A stretch of 64,000 bases of DNA, from positions 124,001 through 188,000 of the forward strand of contig JADCLS010000004.1 in NCBI GenBank assembly GCA_026702845.1. Direction: 5' to 3'. A program made the translations under genes and the position numbers. Positions 22,701 to 37,700 of the stretch are shown here, piece by piece. The DNA is from Candidatus Heimdallarchaeota archaeon. GTDB lineage: Archaea > Asgardarchaeota > Heimdallarchaeia > Heimdallarchaeales > Kariarchaeaceae. Every line of letters begins with the position of its first letter. Within the stretch, counting starts at the first letter, position 1. The notes under the pieces are model-generated. The model was not told where the DNA came from. It saw only the letters and a list, made by a program, of their open reading frames with translations, and made no database searches.

Positions 22701-25700
22701 TTTGAATCAATATCTAGATATACAATTACATTTGCATCACTATAGATATATGTGGCAATATCTGTTTCATAGGTCAAAGAATTATCATAATTTGCTATCT
22801 TGGACCCTAAATCAAGCATCCCATTTTTACTGGCAGATACTGTTTTCCATCTGAACTCATGATATGCAGACATTAATCCTTCAGAAGGATTTTGCCCACT
22901 GATAATACTTGTACTATCATAAGTATTGACATCAAATTTAAAGTATTCACCATCAGTATCCATAACTAGGAAATTCATCATTCTTTCATAATTTCCAATT
23001 GGTCTACCACTCATTGAAAGATATGCCTTCATTAATTTATTCAAATCAATCATTTGGCGTGTCCATGTCATTGATGTTGTGAAATAATATGCTGTTAAAT
23101 CATATACAACAGTTGGTACTTCATCATCATAATAATTATTTGGCAACTCTCCATCTTCATGTAGTTCATAATAATTTGCCTCAGAACCATGTGCAAACTT
23201 GTAACGAATCCAGAAAGTCTCATAATCTCCATCTTTTTCCATTTCGATTAGTGAATATGCTGTAACAACAGCTCCTTTTGGTTGGACATATTGTAATGCT
23301 AATACATCATCTGAAGTATCAATATAAAGTCCACCTAAGTCACCAGTTGAATAAACAGTCTCTGAAGAATCATGATTTATTGACCAGTAATCATCACCTT
23401 CTAATCCAAGACCTGATTGGGTATACTCAGTCATCATGATCTCTCCACTTTTAATTACCCCCTCAGAAATCTCCAGATTATCAATAGAATAATCCATTGT
23501 CTTTTCACCTAGTATATATGACCATGCCAAACGTAATTTATCATATGAATAGGTAGACGAGCATGAATGTTCCACATCCATACTTCCATCCATCCTATCA
23601 TCAAATGCAATATTCAATACACCGTCGGTATATGAGAGATATAATTTCCCAAATCCAGATGAAGTAACTGATAAGTATTCATTACTGCACATACCTCCAC
23701 TAGCAACAAAATTCATAGAACCAGGATTTCTCTCAAGCCTAATATCTGTATCTATTTGTCCTGAGGATGAATCATGAAGAATAACACCAACTTTACCATA
23801 GCTATCTGTTGTATCATCATTGATAATCATCTTTGCTGAGAAAGACCAAGCATCAGGTGTCGAGTATTCGAAATATGAGGGTAAAGCCCATGTATTAGGA
23901 TCTGCTCTTGAAAAATATATCTGTTGCACGTCTGAGGTCGATAAATGCACACCTGGATAATATCTCACCTCGTCTAGCCTTCCTATAAATCTCTGGTCTG
24001 CTGAAGTCGGTAATCTACTACTAAAAGCAGTTCCTCTACCCCCTAATATGAATGAATTTGCATCCAATGACCCAATTCCTGCTGCTACATATGTAGAAAA
24101 TACTGACTGTGTATTAAGATATAATGTAATTGTATTTCCAGAAGAATCTATTTTGAATGCTACATGTTGCCATCCATCAGATGTTCTCCATGTAGAATCA
24201 GTGTACCAGTAATATCTATTTATCGTATCTTGAAAACCTACATCTTTAAATCGCCAATAAGTCTCATAAGTACATGTTGGGTTTGGATCGTGAATATCCT
24301 CACAATCGGTTATTTCTTGTATCTCAATATTAACCTGCCATCCCGTTCCTGAGGTTCCCCTATTACCTGCTAATCTGGAGGTGTAAACTTTAGTATTTTG
24401 CCATGTGTTATCTCCCATTGGTAAAACTGGTGGTAACTCCTCTGGAGGGCCGAACTCAATATTCATCCACATACTCATTGACATGGATTCATCTCCAACT
24501 ATCATACCGGAATTTGCAGTTGATTCTCTATATACGTTATTTGTAACTGATTGAGTTCCATCAAACCCTGCATACCGGTTCACGTCACCATACATAGATA
24601 CTAGATCATTAGAATTCTTAGTATCCAATAATGTAGTAGTAGATGATGATTCCATATTATACCTAGCTTCATATGCTCCGGATCCAGTACTGGAGGATGG
24701 AGTCCTTAAAGATAATACTTCTTCTTGTACTTGGAATTCAGAACCTTCATTAAGCACAGTCCTTTCATACTCAGACAAAGTTCTATCATATAATCTTACT
24801 TCATCGATTCCTCCATGATAACCAGAGACATATCCTTCACCAATATACAAATTATTTGTTGAATGAGTAATAGATGTAACCCATGATGTTTCAACAGATC
24901 TAACCAATTGATTATTAAAATAGATTTTAACGACAAAATCTGATCCACGATATTCACGTGTAATAAGTACATGGGTCCACTGGTTTAAAGATAATGCGGT
25001 ATCCGAACTAATACCTTCGTATTGATGACTTGAATGACTACCAGAGTCGGTACCTGTGATACCATAATAGAAGCTTAGATAACCATTAGTTTCCTGTGTA
25101 ATTGCAAAATCTCCACCATATGCTTTCCCAATAGGATTTCTTCTAGCACTAAAATCAGATGGTTTTAGCCACATTGAAATTGTTAAATCGCCTGTAAATA
25201 CCAAACTTGATGAATCAGGAATACTAATATATGCACCTTGCATGTCCGCAGCATAATTCCCTTGTGGTGCGTCTGTCGGATATATTGTATTTACTTGTGA
25301 TGGATTTATAGCAGTTCCAGTATTTCCATTACCAGATTGATCAGAAATAAAATAATTAGTATGGTCTTCACCAAGCCAATCATTTCCAAAATATGTATGG
25401 AAATTATCATACTCGAGATCATAATATGCTTTTAATCCATCGGATAGCATCGTATTCGGAACATCATAAGAGGAACCACTGGTCACAGATTCAGTCCATG
25501 TGCTACTGGATAAACCAGCAGACGCAAAATCATATGTTTCCACAGATCTTGATCCATGATCCGTAAAAATATTAGACTTAAGGCCAATTGCTGTTTTTTC
25601 TATATCAATTATCTCAGTTGATACTTCACCTTCTTGGGTTATACAGTCCTCATAGTTATCCCATTTTACATAGGACGCAGTAGAATAATAAGAAGCATGT

Positions 25701-28700
25701 TGCATATAAACTAATTCGAGATTAACAGGCACTCTTGTATTTGTTATAGTTGTACTATACGACCCACTTTCATGAACTAAAGAGAGCTCATAAGAAGTTT
25801 CAGATAATACATTAACTGCAATTGATATACTACCAGTATCATATCCCCATAAATATCCTGTTGTGAATGAACCTGGAGCATCTGTTCCATCCTCTTGATA
25901 TCCCACTAAATACACCTTCTTTGCTGTACTTGACCAAGCATCCCAAAAAGTAACATGAAAAGCTAAATTATTATTTGCATCTCTAGCATATAATCGGACT
26001 CCTCCCATCTTTCCATTAACGAAATAATAATCTGCATCCATAGATATTGAAATAGCATTGGCGAAATTAAGATCTTTTCTAAGAAATATGTATTGCCAGC
26101 TTGAGCCTCCTCCAACATAGGAACCGACCATTTTACCTGTTGTTTCTGTATACTCCATTCCTGTATATGTGCTATAATCCTTAGTCCAAGTAGTATCAAT
26201 AGTTCCATCATCAAAATTATCTGTGAAAAATGCTGTTCCTTCTGCAAATTCAGAATAAGAAGGTATCATCATAGTCACTACATTACAAATTATTATATCA
26301 TCAAATGTAGCAAAATGGTATTCAGTATTATTTGCTCCAGTCTGAATTTTAATCTGTATCTTAGCAAACACATCATCTGTTATTTGGACCGCAGATATTT
26401 GCTGTTCTTGGGAATTATATATCCTTACACTCAACTCATCATTAATATACAATAATTCAACAAAAGCCTCGTCAAAATCCAATTGTGTTCCATCACCAAT
26501 AGATTCCTCAACTAAAATTCCTTGTGCATCATAATATCTAACAAATAAATTTTCGGAATTAATTACACTTTCAATAAACCCAATACTGATTCTGGTAGTT
26601 CCATAGATATCAACTAAATTCAGCGAATATTCGGCGATATCATTATTGCTTTCCACTCCATTATTCCAAGACATTTTATATGATAATTTAAAGTCTCTAT
26701 TTGATAATTGATATTTATTCAAATCAACTTCAGCAATACTTTCTTGTATTGAACTGGAACTAGATATGCTTTCTAATAAAATATATCCATTAGTTTCTCT
26801 AATCTCATGAATACTACTTTCATATGAATCCCAATGAAATCCAGAATTAACATCAATTCCTACAGCATTAAGATACAATTCATATACATGACCTTCATCA
26901 ATAGCACAATCATATAATTTGATTGAATGCATCTGCCCAAGATAACTTGCAGAAGTGCCATAATTCCACTCTCTATCGCCTATTCTAAATGATTGACCAT
27001 TACTGTTTAATGAATTGGTGGCTAACTGTGTCGAGTACATCAATAATCCATCCGCATATACTTTAATCTCTCCCATATTATATGTGAATACTATATGAGT
27101 AAATTCTCCTAAAGTTAAGAAGATTCCAGTGTCTGCTCCGTTCCAATAAGTTAATCCATTTTGTTTAATATCCCAATGAATTTGACCTGAAGTAGATACA
27201 GATATCTGATATTCATTCTCTTTACTAATCAAATAATTTCTGTGGTTCTCAAAATCATCAACTCTAACCATTGCTGAATAACTGAATGCCTCTTTAAAGT
27301 CAAAATCATCATTATTTACACTTCTGAGATGTGTATTACCATCAAATAAAATGGCCTCACCATTTGAACTCAATACATCAGAAACTGATGTATCTATAAA
27401 TTCAGGCCTTAGATCTACATTATTGCCCGATTGATCATTTGCCATTAAATCATAATCTGCATAAACTAAATTCTCAATATCGAACAAATATGATACCAAT
27501 TCCTGATCAATTGCATAATTAAATACTTGGATTGAATTCATCTGGCCAAATAGATATCTAGAATCTGAATATACTTTACCTATTGTCACACCAGCTTTAT
27601 TATCGGGTGAAGTAATTGTGTTTGAATTTGAGCTAGTTGTTGCCTTCAATATATTATTAATGTAAATATTGATAGAAGTCGAAGATATTGTGACTGCAAT
27701 TTGCGTCCATTTTCCATAATATCTTTCAAAAGAGGTTGTTAATGGAATATTCTTACCATAAACATAGATATTGATATTGTCTCCACTATCAATTTGCATG
27801 TGAATGAAATTAGTTCCAGATCCTGAACCGAAAATTCCTGCCCATTGACCTGCTTCTGCTGGGAAAATTTTCACAGTAGTCACAATACTAATCTCTTGCA
27901 TTCCTGCAAAATCCGCATCTACTGTCACCGCATCATTATATCCATCAAATGCTGCGACTTGATGATTATCAATTGAAGCATACACTGGACGTTCTTCTCT
28001 CTCGATTTCATATAAAACACTAGCCTCAGCCTGAGGTATTAATTTTATACCTGTCAAATATCGATATCCTTGTGTAGCTCCAGCAGAATATCCTAGATAC
28101 CATGAGAAGGCCCCTGTTGAATCAGCTGGACTAGTAATTGCTTGTGCTCGGTATTCCCAAGTAATCCCATTTATGTTCATAGTTCTCAAGAGGTTACCTG
28201 CACCATTTGTGGTAATATGTGTACCACTATTACCAAAGGCTCTAGAATGCATTATTTGTGTGGATCCATCCCAATCAGGTGTATATGCAACCCATGCGTA
28301 CATAGTATATGTAGTCGATGGATTTACTATCCACGAATTGATCTCATATTCTCCTGTTTGTTGCCTTAGTACATACCCACTACTAGTAGGACTATCCAAT
28401 GCTACGATATCATATGTTCCCCAACTATCACCTGCAGTATATTCTTCAATATGATTACCATATTCAAAATTGCCGTTGGAGACCATATTCTCTCCCTCAA
28501 TATATTGAATTGTCTCGGGTTCGTAGCCCTCTAGTATCATGTTTTCAGGGATCGCATAATCTACTATAAATACATTATCCAATGCTCCATTCATAAGTAA
28601 ACTTAGGTTCGTTGCAAAACCCAATCCAATTAATTTGCTGGTTTCAAACGTTCCATATCCTGCAGATATTGTTGTAGTGGATATTAATTCTCCATCAATA

Positions 28701-31700
28701 TATCCTCTTAGCTCCTCATTGATACGATCAGTAACAAAGTAATAATTATGCCAACTATTATCTGCAGGTATGGCTATCTGAACAACTATTCCAGAATTTC
28801 CAGTACCATCATTAATATAATATCTCAAATGTTGGCCCCCATCTGTACTAGATACTTGCCAACCTTTTTGTTGACCACCACCAGATCCTGAATCAGTTCC
28901 CAGTACGTTAAATATCGGTAGTTGATCTGAATTAAGCATCAAATCGAAACTTATTGTTGTACTTGTTGCTCCAAAATCGTTAAGATAAGTATTTGACAAA
29001 TCGATTTGAGTTACAGTATTCGTATTAGTTCTGTCTATATATAATGCATTACTGCCAGATCCATATCGAAGATCTGCTATTCCATATATCAAATCATATA
29101 CTTCTGCCGCTGTAATCGCTCGATTATAAATTGTATAATCATTTGCCCAGCCAAATAATGATTGATCTGCATCAAAGGTACCTCCTTCTGAATCCTGTTC
29201 TTGGCCTAAAATTATTGTTGAAGCATTAAATGAGGTTGAAGAAACACTCATGGTCCCTAATAATTCTCCATTAATATATGATGTTAGCGTACTACCAGAC
29301 CTGGTCTGAGTAATAACATAAATTTCATTATCAACAAAATCATAGGGTTGACTAAAAATACCACCCATAAAGTGCGTATAAAGTGCATTTTCCTCAATGA
29401 AAACTAAGTATGCATTATAATTCGTACCATCACTAATACTCCATAAAGTATTAAAAGAATTTATATCGCCAACCTGTCCGTGATCAATATCTTCAGATCT
29501 GATCCTAATACTCATAGTAAAATCATTGATATTAACAAATTCTGTATTTGGAATCGTTAGATAATTATTTGTGGTTCCATCAAAATAAGCCCCCTCATAA
29601 TATTGCTCTGTACCATACCAGATGGCATCATTTCCATTAATTATATCCGATGGAGTACCCATTAATGGGTATTTACCTTGCAAACCATCGCTTAAAGTAT
29701 TTACTAGATGATCTTCATTTTCAAAATCTAAGAATAATTCTTCTACTACAGGTTTCACAATTGGATTCTTAAAGAAATATTTGTAGTAGGCATCTTGATT
29801 CCAACCTGTATAAAATCCAAGCAATCCTGAGGTTCCAGTTCCGGTGAATGTCTCCTTAGGAATATCAATAACTCTCCGATACCAGCCATCACCTAAATAA
29901 ATGGCCGTAACTGGATTTAATATATCACTAGCAATACTTTTCTCCCAATTGGGAAGTACATCATCAACTACGTCCCCTTTTATATACAGATTTGTTTGCC
30001 ATCCACTAAATTCAACAGGTTTGAAATCAAATGAATAAACATAGTCCACTCCTTTATCATATTGTAAATAGGGAGTTTGCCATCTTTGATCACCATTATC
30101 TCCTGCATTTTTATCAATATGAATATAAACAGCTCGTCCATCATGGAGAGGTACGACTTTTGCCTCTCCAAATCCAGTACCCCAATGACCCATGGTAAAA
30201 TATTCATAATTTGAATACTCTTGTAAGATATCGAGTTCATAATATGATGATTCATATCCATTATGTTGATTACCTGAACCATCATATAGTCCTCCATCAA
30301 AATCATAGCTGACCATGGCACTACCATAAGCATATTCATTCTGAATATCCTCAACAGTCAAAGCCTTCCTCCAGATTTTTACATCATCTATATAACCAGT
30401 GAAATTTTCTTGAGCAGAATTTGCACCTCCAATTCTTATTGCAGTTGCTCTTGTTGTTTGACCTGAAGGAGTGCTAACCACCCATCTAATTAATTCTCCA
30501 TCAATATATAATGCCATCTCTGAACCATCATAAACACCTAAAATATGATGATATCCATCTGCAAAGGTGCTGTTCCAAACATCATCAGTTGATTTTGCTG
30601 CATATGCGGTTGACCAAGTATCATCTTTTAGATAAAACATAGCATCACTCCAATCTACTCCTAAATCAAAATCCCATGTACTAGGAGCTAAAGATTGAAT
30701 AATGGACCCTGAGAATGAACCGCGATGAGGATGCCCAAATGGGTCAAATATCCATGCAGATAATGTCATAGCTCTATCTCCAATCATATCCATATCAATA
30801 TCAATTGTAGATTGACCATCAAAATATCCGGCATATTTTCCTCTTCCTGGAACCAAGGCAACTCCATTGTTCGTTGCATTATAGTTATTTAATGATAAAT
30901 CACTAATACCACTATCAAAATTTATGTGAAGATCTGGTGTAAGATATGCTCTGTTATAAAGATCCTCCACCAATATTGTATCAATTGCATAATCATAGAT
31001 GTAAACCTCATCAATGATCCCCCTGAAGCTCTTTATATTGGCAGGATCATCTCGGTACATTCTCTCTCCTAATTTAAATGGTTCATCATCAGTATCCAAC
31101 GAAACAGTAGAAGTTCCTTCTAACACACCATTAATATACAACTTCTGGGTAGTTGTAGCTTGATCATGTGTTAAAACTATATGAATCCATTCGTTTGTTA
31201 AAGCGATCTCATCACTACACGTATTTGCACCGTAATAATGAGCATTTATTGAATCAATTACTGGGCATTCATTTCCATGAACTGTAACCATAAATCCAGA
31301 ATTAGCACCAAAATCTCTACCCATAGTGAAGGGAGATGCCCAAGTATCCATACTGGACCCATCAACAGATGGTTTAATCCACATAGATACTGATCTGGAT
31401 TCAGAATCCTTAATACCAAAATTAGGTAAGATAGCTTTTCCTGTATCAAAAAGCATAGCATCACCAACGATTCCTTTAACCTGTGTCACGGACCCTTCTA
31501 TGATAGCTTTAAAATCTCCTTTTGAATCAATTATTTCTCCGTTCATATCAAAGTAAATCGGTTCTCCATTTACTTTTACATCAGTTAAAGCCCCATCCTC
31601 AAAACGATCCTCTGCAATTACTGAATTTCCAATATATTTAGGTTTATACGCTAAAGTTTGAGTTTGAGTATCATATTTTAAGAATTCAGTAGCTATCAAC

Positions 31701-34700
31701 CAATCTTCAACAGCCATATCTTCATCAATTCCTATTGAGATTATTTTTACAAATGAATCAGTAGAAATAGATAATGGATACACTAACCCTTGCCGAATGT
31801 TAGATAATCTAAATTTCAAAGTCTTAACATCATTTCCATTTCCATAAGGTAATACTTGAGTTACCTGATCTGTGCCGTATCCAATTGAGATTTCCGCATC
31901 ACCATAAATTGCCATTGCCTGTAAATATACATAATCAGCTCCATTTTCATAATCTGTTGTAATCCTTACTCCAGAGGATAGGAAATCTTCAATAATCGTT
32001 TGTCTATTTGTAAACAGTGAAGTAATTTGTGTCTGTGATAAGACCTCATCATCATTATAATATATCTCAGAGATTAACCCATCATATCGATAATCTGGTA
32101 AATTAGCTTGATTATAGCGATATGCACCGAACATTAAATTTGTATTAAAGGTAAATGAAGTATAAGTTACACTCAACTTCTCCACACCATCAACATATAA
32201 TTTAGCGGTGTCAGTTTGGTCATTCATCGTAAGTGTAATCATATGGAGTCCATAATCAACTGGTTCATTCACAGTATGATCAGTGACTTGCTGTATCCTT
32301 AATTTTATATATCCATCTTGTATGCATATATATGTTCTTTGATCGCCTGAAGCACCTGATTGAGTCATTATCATTGAATAGTCAATTGTATTTGTCATCA
32401 TCCAGAAATTATAACTAAATGATGTTTGAGTTGGATTCATCCCAATTCCAAAATCGTATTCAATATGGTCATTTTCAGTATTTATTCCTTTTTCCTCATA
32501 CTTACTAATAATCCATTGTTCATCTACAACTTCATCTTTCAATAATTGTAAATCATCAATATAGCCATTGAAGAAATACCCTGTAGTATAGATCGGACTA
32601 CCATAAAATAAATACCAATAATGACTAGCTCCCAAATATAAGTTTGTTCCAAATTCAAATGGTGTATAGGAAATTGTTGTTGTTTCCACAGCATCAATAT
32701 ACCAGGTAACTTGATCAACATTCGAATCAACAACAATTGTCATCATATGCCATCCTAACGTTGCAGACACAGTGCTTTCGTAATACGTGGAATCGATACT
32801 GATCGCCCATTTTCCAGCTTCAGTCAAAGCTACAAAAAAGTCTTCATCATCATTAGTTAATGCCTGTGAAAGTATAATATCTGTCCCTGTAATTGATAAG
32901 GAATTGGGCTTTACCCAGAAATTATAGGTTATTGATTCAAAAGCAGGATTTAATCCCAACCCAAAATCTAATATTTCATAAGTATCCCCAGATAAATTAA
33001 ACATCGATTTGGAATCATCTTCGAACGAAATTAGTTCATCTCCAGCAATCAAATTATCTAAATAAAACTCATCATCACCTATTCTATCAATTCTAACCTC
33101 AATTTTATCTCCCGGATAAATTTCAGTAATATTCGGAATTAAATCCTTTTCATTAATGGGGTCAAAAGTCATTAATAGATCATTAATCAATATATTGTAC
33201 CCATTCTCGAACATGACAATTTTTACATTTATCCAATCTGAGCTTACAAATGCAGTGGTTTCAGTACTTATCCATTCATCAAATATTGTTTTAAATTCAA
33301 TATAGATCTGCGTATCAATAACACGGGGGTCTTTAATAATTTTGAAATTTATATATTCCTTATAATTGTCTTTCACAACTACTTCTAAAATTCCATCTTC
33401 ATCAGTAACTTTGGGTAAATATAAATCAAAGGAAACTTCATACTCATCAATAAAATTTGTACCATTCACCTCAATATAAGAGTCAGGTTCTTGAAATTTG
33501 ACATTCTCATCTTCTTCAGTGCCTAGAGCATAACTTATAAATTCCTCACCAGCACCTATGATCGATTTTTGAGTATCCAATAATTCAATTCCTGTTCTTA
33601 ACTCATAAATTTGAACTAGATTAGTTGCATGGATTGTAATATCAAATTGTCCTAAGGAATCATATATTGATAACCTTATATATCCTTCATCTCCTCTTGC
33701 TGGTCTGAGCTCCCCTTCTCTCCAGATCCGTAAATCAATATAATCTTCACTTGGGATTACTTCGACATTAATTATCGTATTTGTATACCCAACTGGCATT
33801 TCAATTGTTTCATAGCTACCCAGTTCACCTAAATTAAATCGGGTAGTAAAACTCGATGTACCTAGAACATCAACGTAAAATTGATCATCATTTCTCAAAT
33901 CAATATTGAATATAGACCCAACCGGTGAAAGGTCACTAATCTTTACTTTCATGAATAAGGGTACCGCTTCTCCTTCAAAGGTAGATAACTCATCTCCAGG
34001 AAGTAAAATAAATGAACCCTCTGAGAGTCTTGCATTATCCGTACCTGTATGTGAATTTGTGAATTGTAACTGATTATGAGTTGAACTAGTTCCTATTTGT
34101 TCTGAATCTGCAAACTGACGCAATGCAACTGAATGAAAAATCATTAATTCTGAATTGGAATTTAGTTGTAGAATATGACCCAGACTGGAGGTTCTTGTCC
34201 CGCTTGAAATGAGTTTACCCAGCAAATAATATTCAACTAAATAGCCTGTAGATGTCTGTTGTTCTATTATCTGTAAGTTAAATGATTTTTCTCTCATAAG
34301 TAAATCGGCAAGGTCATAATTATCACCATCTGTTAGCGATCCATCTAATGTAATCGGACTGGTCGAACCACTAGGTACAAAGTAAACATTATTTCCATTA
34401 CTATATAATTTAATTGGGGTTCGATAATCATCCATAGCTATTGACATATCAAATTTATCAATTGAGCCAATCACTGACCATTTCAATTCGATCATACGGT
34501 TCTTATTAAAGGATTGAACTTGATCAAATAAGGTCTCAATCTCATCCACATTGATCGATCTTTTAAATATTTGAACCTCATCGATTTTCCCATTGTAATA
34601 ATTTGCATCTCTGACACCTATACCTAAGTTATCATCTGGATTAACCATCGCATTTGTTGAGGATATCGATTGAGTAAGAGTATTATTCAAATAGAAATCC

Positions 34701-37700
34701 ATTATGTATAAACTATCTTTCTTATAATAGTTTACAACTAAATGATACCACTTATTATTCTGCATAACTGAACTAATGGTAGCCTGGGTTTTATCTCCAG
34801 CAAAATTAAATCTCCCAAATAATGAAGTTGTTCCGCCAAAGAAAACAGAAAAACCATCTGCCTGATCGGAACCCATATCTAGCAACCCATTACCATATGC
34901 CATCGAATCTGATTTGAACCAAAGTGAAATGGCAAAGCTATTGTCACTGGCTATATCAAAATTCGGTACTACTACATAATCGCCGCTTCCATCTAGATCA
35001 ACAGATTTTCCTAATACTCCTTCTGCATAGGTTTCCGGTGTGGATATCCATGATGCAATATGATTCTCTTCAAGATCTCTTATTTCACCATTAAAGTTCA
35101 TATTAAGTGTTTTTCCATCAACTTCTTCGTTCATTGAGTAATAGAAAGATGGGTTCCTGCTGAATTCATGTAACACATTTACTTCTGAAGCATCTAAATC
35201 ATATAGATAGAATCCCATATTATCGTATACTGCATTGGCTGAACTAGCAGCTAATAACGCATCTGTGGTTGCGGAATCCTTCAAACTTGGAGAAAGAGCA
35301 AAATTATCATTCAATTTCCCATCTATGTAGAGATTCAATTCATTACTATCAGAATCATATGCCAATGTATACATATGCCATAATGTATGATCATTATCAT
35401 TTGATGTGCTATATAATGTGTGCCAAATACTGCTTGTGTCCTTCCACATAATCCTGAACGAGTTATCATTCCATCCTTCAAAATTTAAGGTATCTCCAAT
35501 TGTAAAAATAGGTTGCCCTACTCCGTAAGAGCTGCTACCATCTTCAACTCTCGCCCATGTTGAAATCGTGAAAGATTCTCTTAATGTTGGTACATCTTGA
35601 GTTAGAGTGCCACCATAGGCTGCATAATGCTGTACTCCATTAGTTAATGAAAATCCTGATGCACTTCCATCAGGGATATTCGGAATAATCTGATTTCCGT
35701 CTGTTGCATCAAAGGTCCAAAACGCATAGGGATCATATACCATTTTTCCATGGTATTCGTTTAATAACAACATTGATTTCATTCCTAATGCAGCATCATA
35801 AAATCGTAACTCATCTAATTTCCAATTACTTGATGTTGAAGAAGACCCACTTGATCCAATATTTAGATCACTTGTATTTGAATTGATAGGCATATCTGTG
35901 ATGAGTTCTTCACCTACTTTTTCACCCTCAATCCACATCATCATCTTTCCTTGGACAGCATCCCAAGTAATTATTAAATCATGGAAATCATTTGGAATTG
36001 ACACATCTGAAACCATTGTAGTAGACCCCGTATCATGAAATACAGTAAACTCATATTTTCCACTTAATTTTTCTAAAACATAAGTATCAGTGGTCAATAT
36101 AGGATTTCCATCATTAAGACTATACGTATCTAAATACATGGCGATTGTATGCCCATAAATACCTTCCACTGCCATCTGATAATACCAATCCCAATGCTCT
36201 ATCTCTCCTTGCTGAGATCCAATCCTTAAGGCTTCAGCTGAATTTAGTTTCAATACATATTTATCTACTGAAGATGTTCCTCCCAGTTGCCAAGTTGGAC
36301 TAACACCTGCGTTATAATAATAATTATAAATTTGTTCATTGGGATTATTATCTATACTATCATAATCAATAATTCCATTATTATCATCTACACCTTGAAC
36401 TTCCTCTAATGAACTTAAAAATGGATAATAAGCAACTAGATCATGAAAAGTGTTATCTTCTAATTGGTACACAGCGGAATCCGCTCCCAAACCATTTCCT
36501 TCACCAGAAATTCTTTCCTCCATACCATGAATATATTCAAGTCGATTATCTTCAATTAGTGATATTCTATCTGATGAATCTCCTCCATCATTTGCAAAGT
36601 CAACATTGACACCACTTTGCTCACTATTAATATCACCTGAGTAACCATTTAAGGCTTTTGAGATATCCCCTACTCCGAAGTTTGCAATGTATACTCCATT
36701 TGTAATAGTCGCATAGATCAGAACAGTAAATGAGCAATTTGCAATATTCTCTGGCATATCAAAAAATTCAGTATATTCAATATATTCATTTGAATTATAA
36801 ATATTAAAGTCGCCTATCGTGACTTCAGAACCTCCCAAATCAGATTGCATTCTAAAAATAACGTTTTCAACCCCCACGCTCTCATTATCCGACAATCTCA
36901 TATTTACTTTTAAATTGTATTCCCCAGATGGCATATTTACAAAGTCATATGTTGATATAAGTTCTAATCCACTGGTGGTAGATGCCTCAAGAACAAAACC
37001 TTCTGCAACTTCGTCATTTATTACCTTTCCAGCAAATACTTCATAAGGATTAGCTGCTTTTCGATCTGTCATATCAGACATCGGCTTGGATGCTCCAACA
37101 CCGAAAATATATAGATCTTGCCCATATTCGACTGTAATCCTAAGAAGTTTTTGATCATCTACGGTTCCTGCAGGAATTGAAAACATATTGAAATAAGACC
37201 CGTCACCATATACCACTGTATATGGAGTAACAGTATAAGTGTCATCAATACCAACTATCTCAACACTTATTCCATATGATGCCCCTGCTCCACCTAATGC
37301 CAAAAGTAATCTATTTATATCCTCATCTTCAGAAAGATGAAATTCTGCAAAAGAATCAGCATCATCTAATACGACAGAATCTCCAATAAACTGACCTCCA
37401 TACACTTGCTGGGCCGATTTTCCATACAAATATTCTCCAGTTGATGGTATTGATCCGGAATCCATAGATCTTTGAATAGCAACAGTATGAGTAAATAGAA
37501 ATACATCTTTTGAAACAGAAGTATTCATAAAAACATTCCCAGTATCTATCACAGTGAATTTTAAGAATGCATTTGATACTAACGAAGTTAATTCAATCGT
37601 CTCTTCAGTAAAATCGTTATATGGAACCGAAATTACTCCAATTTCTTCAATGACTTCATCTAACGAATTTATCCATTCTATTTGCACAGTCATTGGTTGA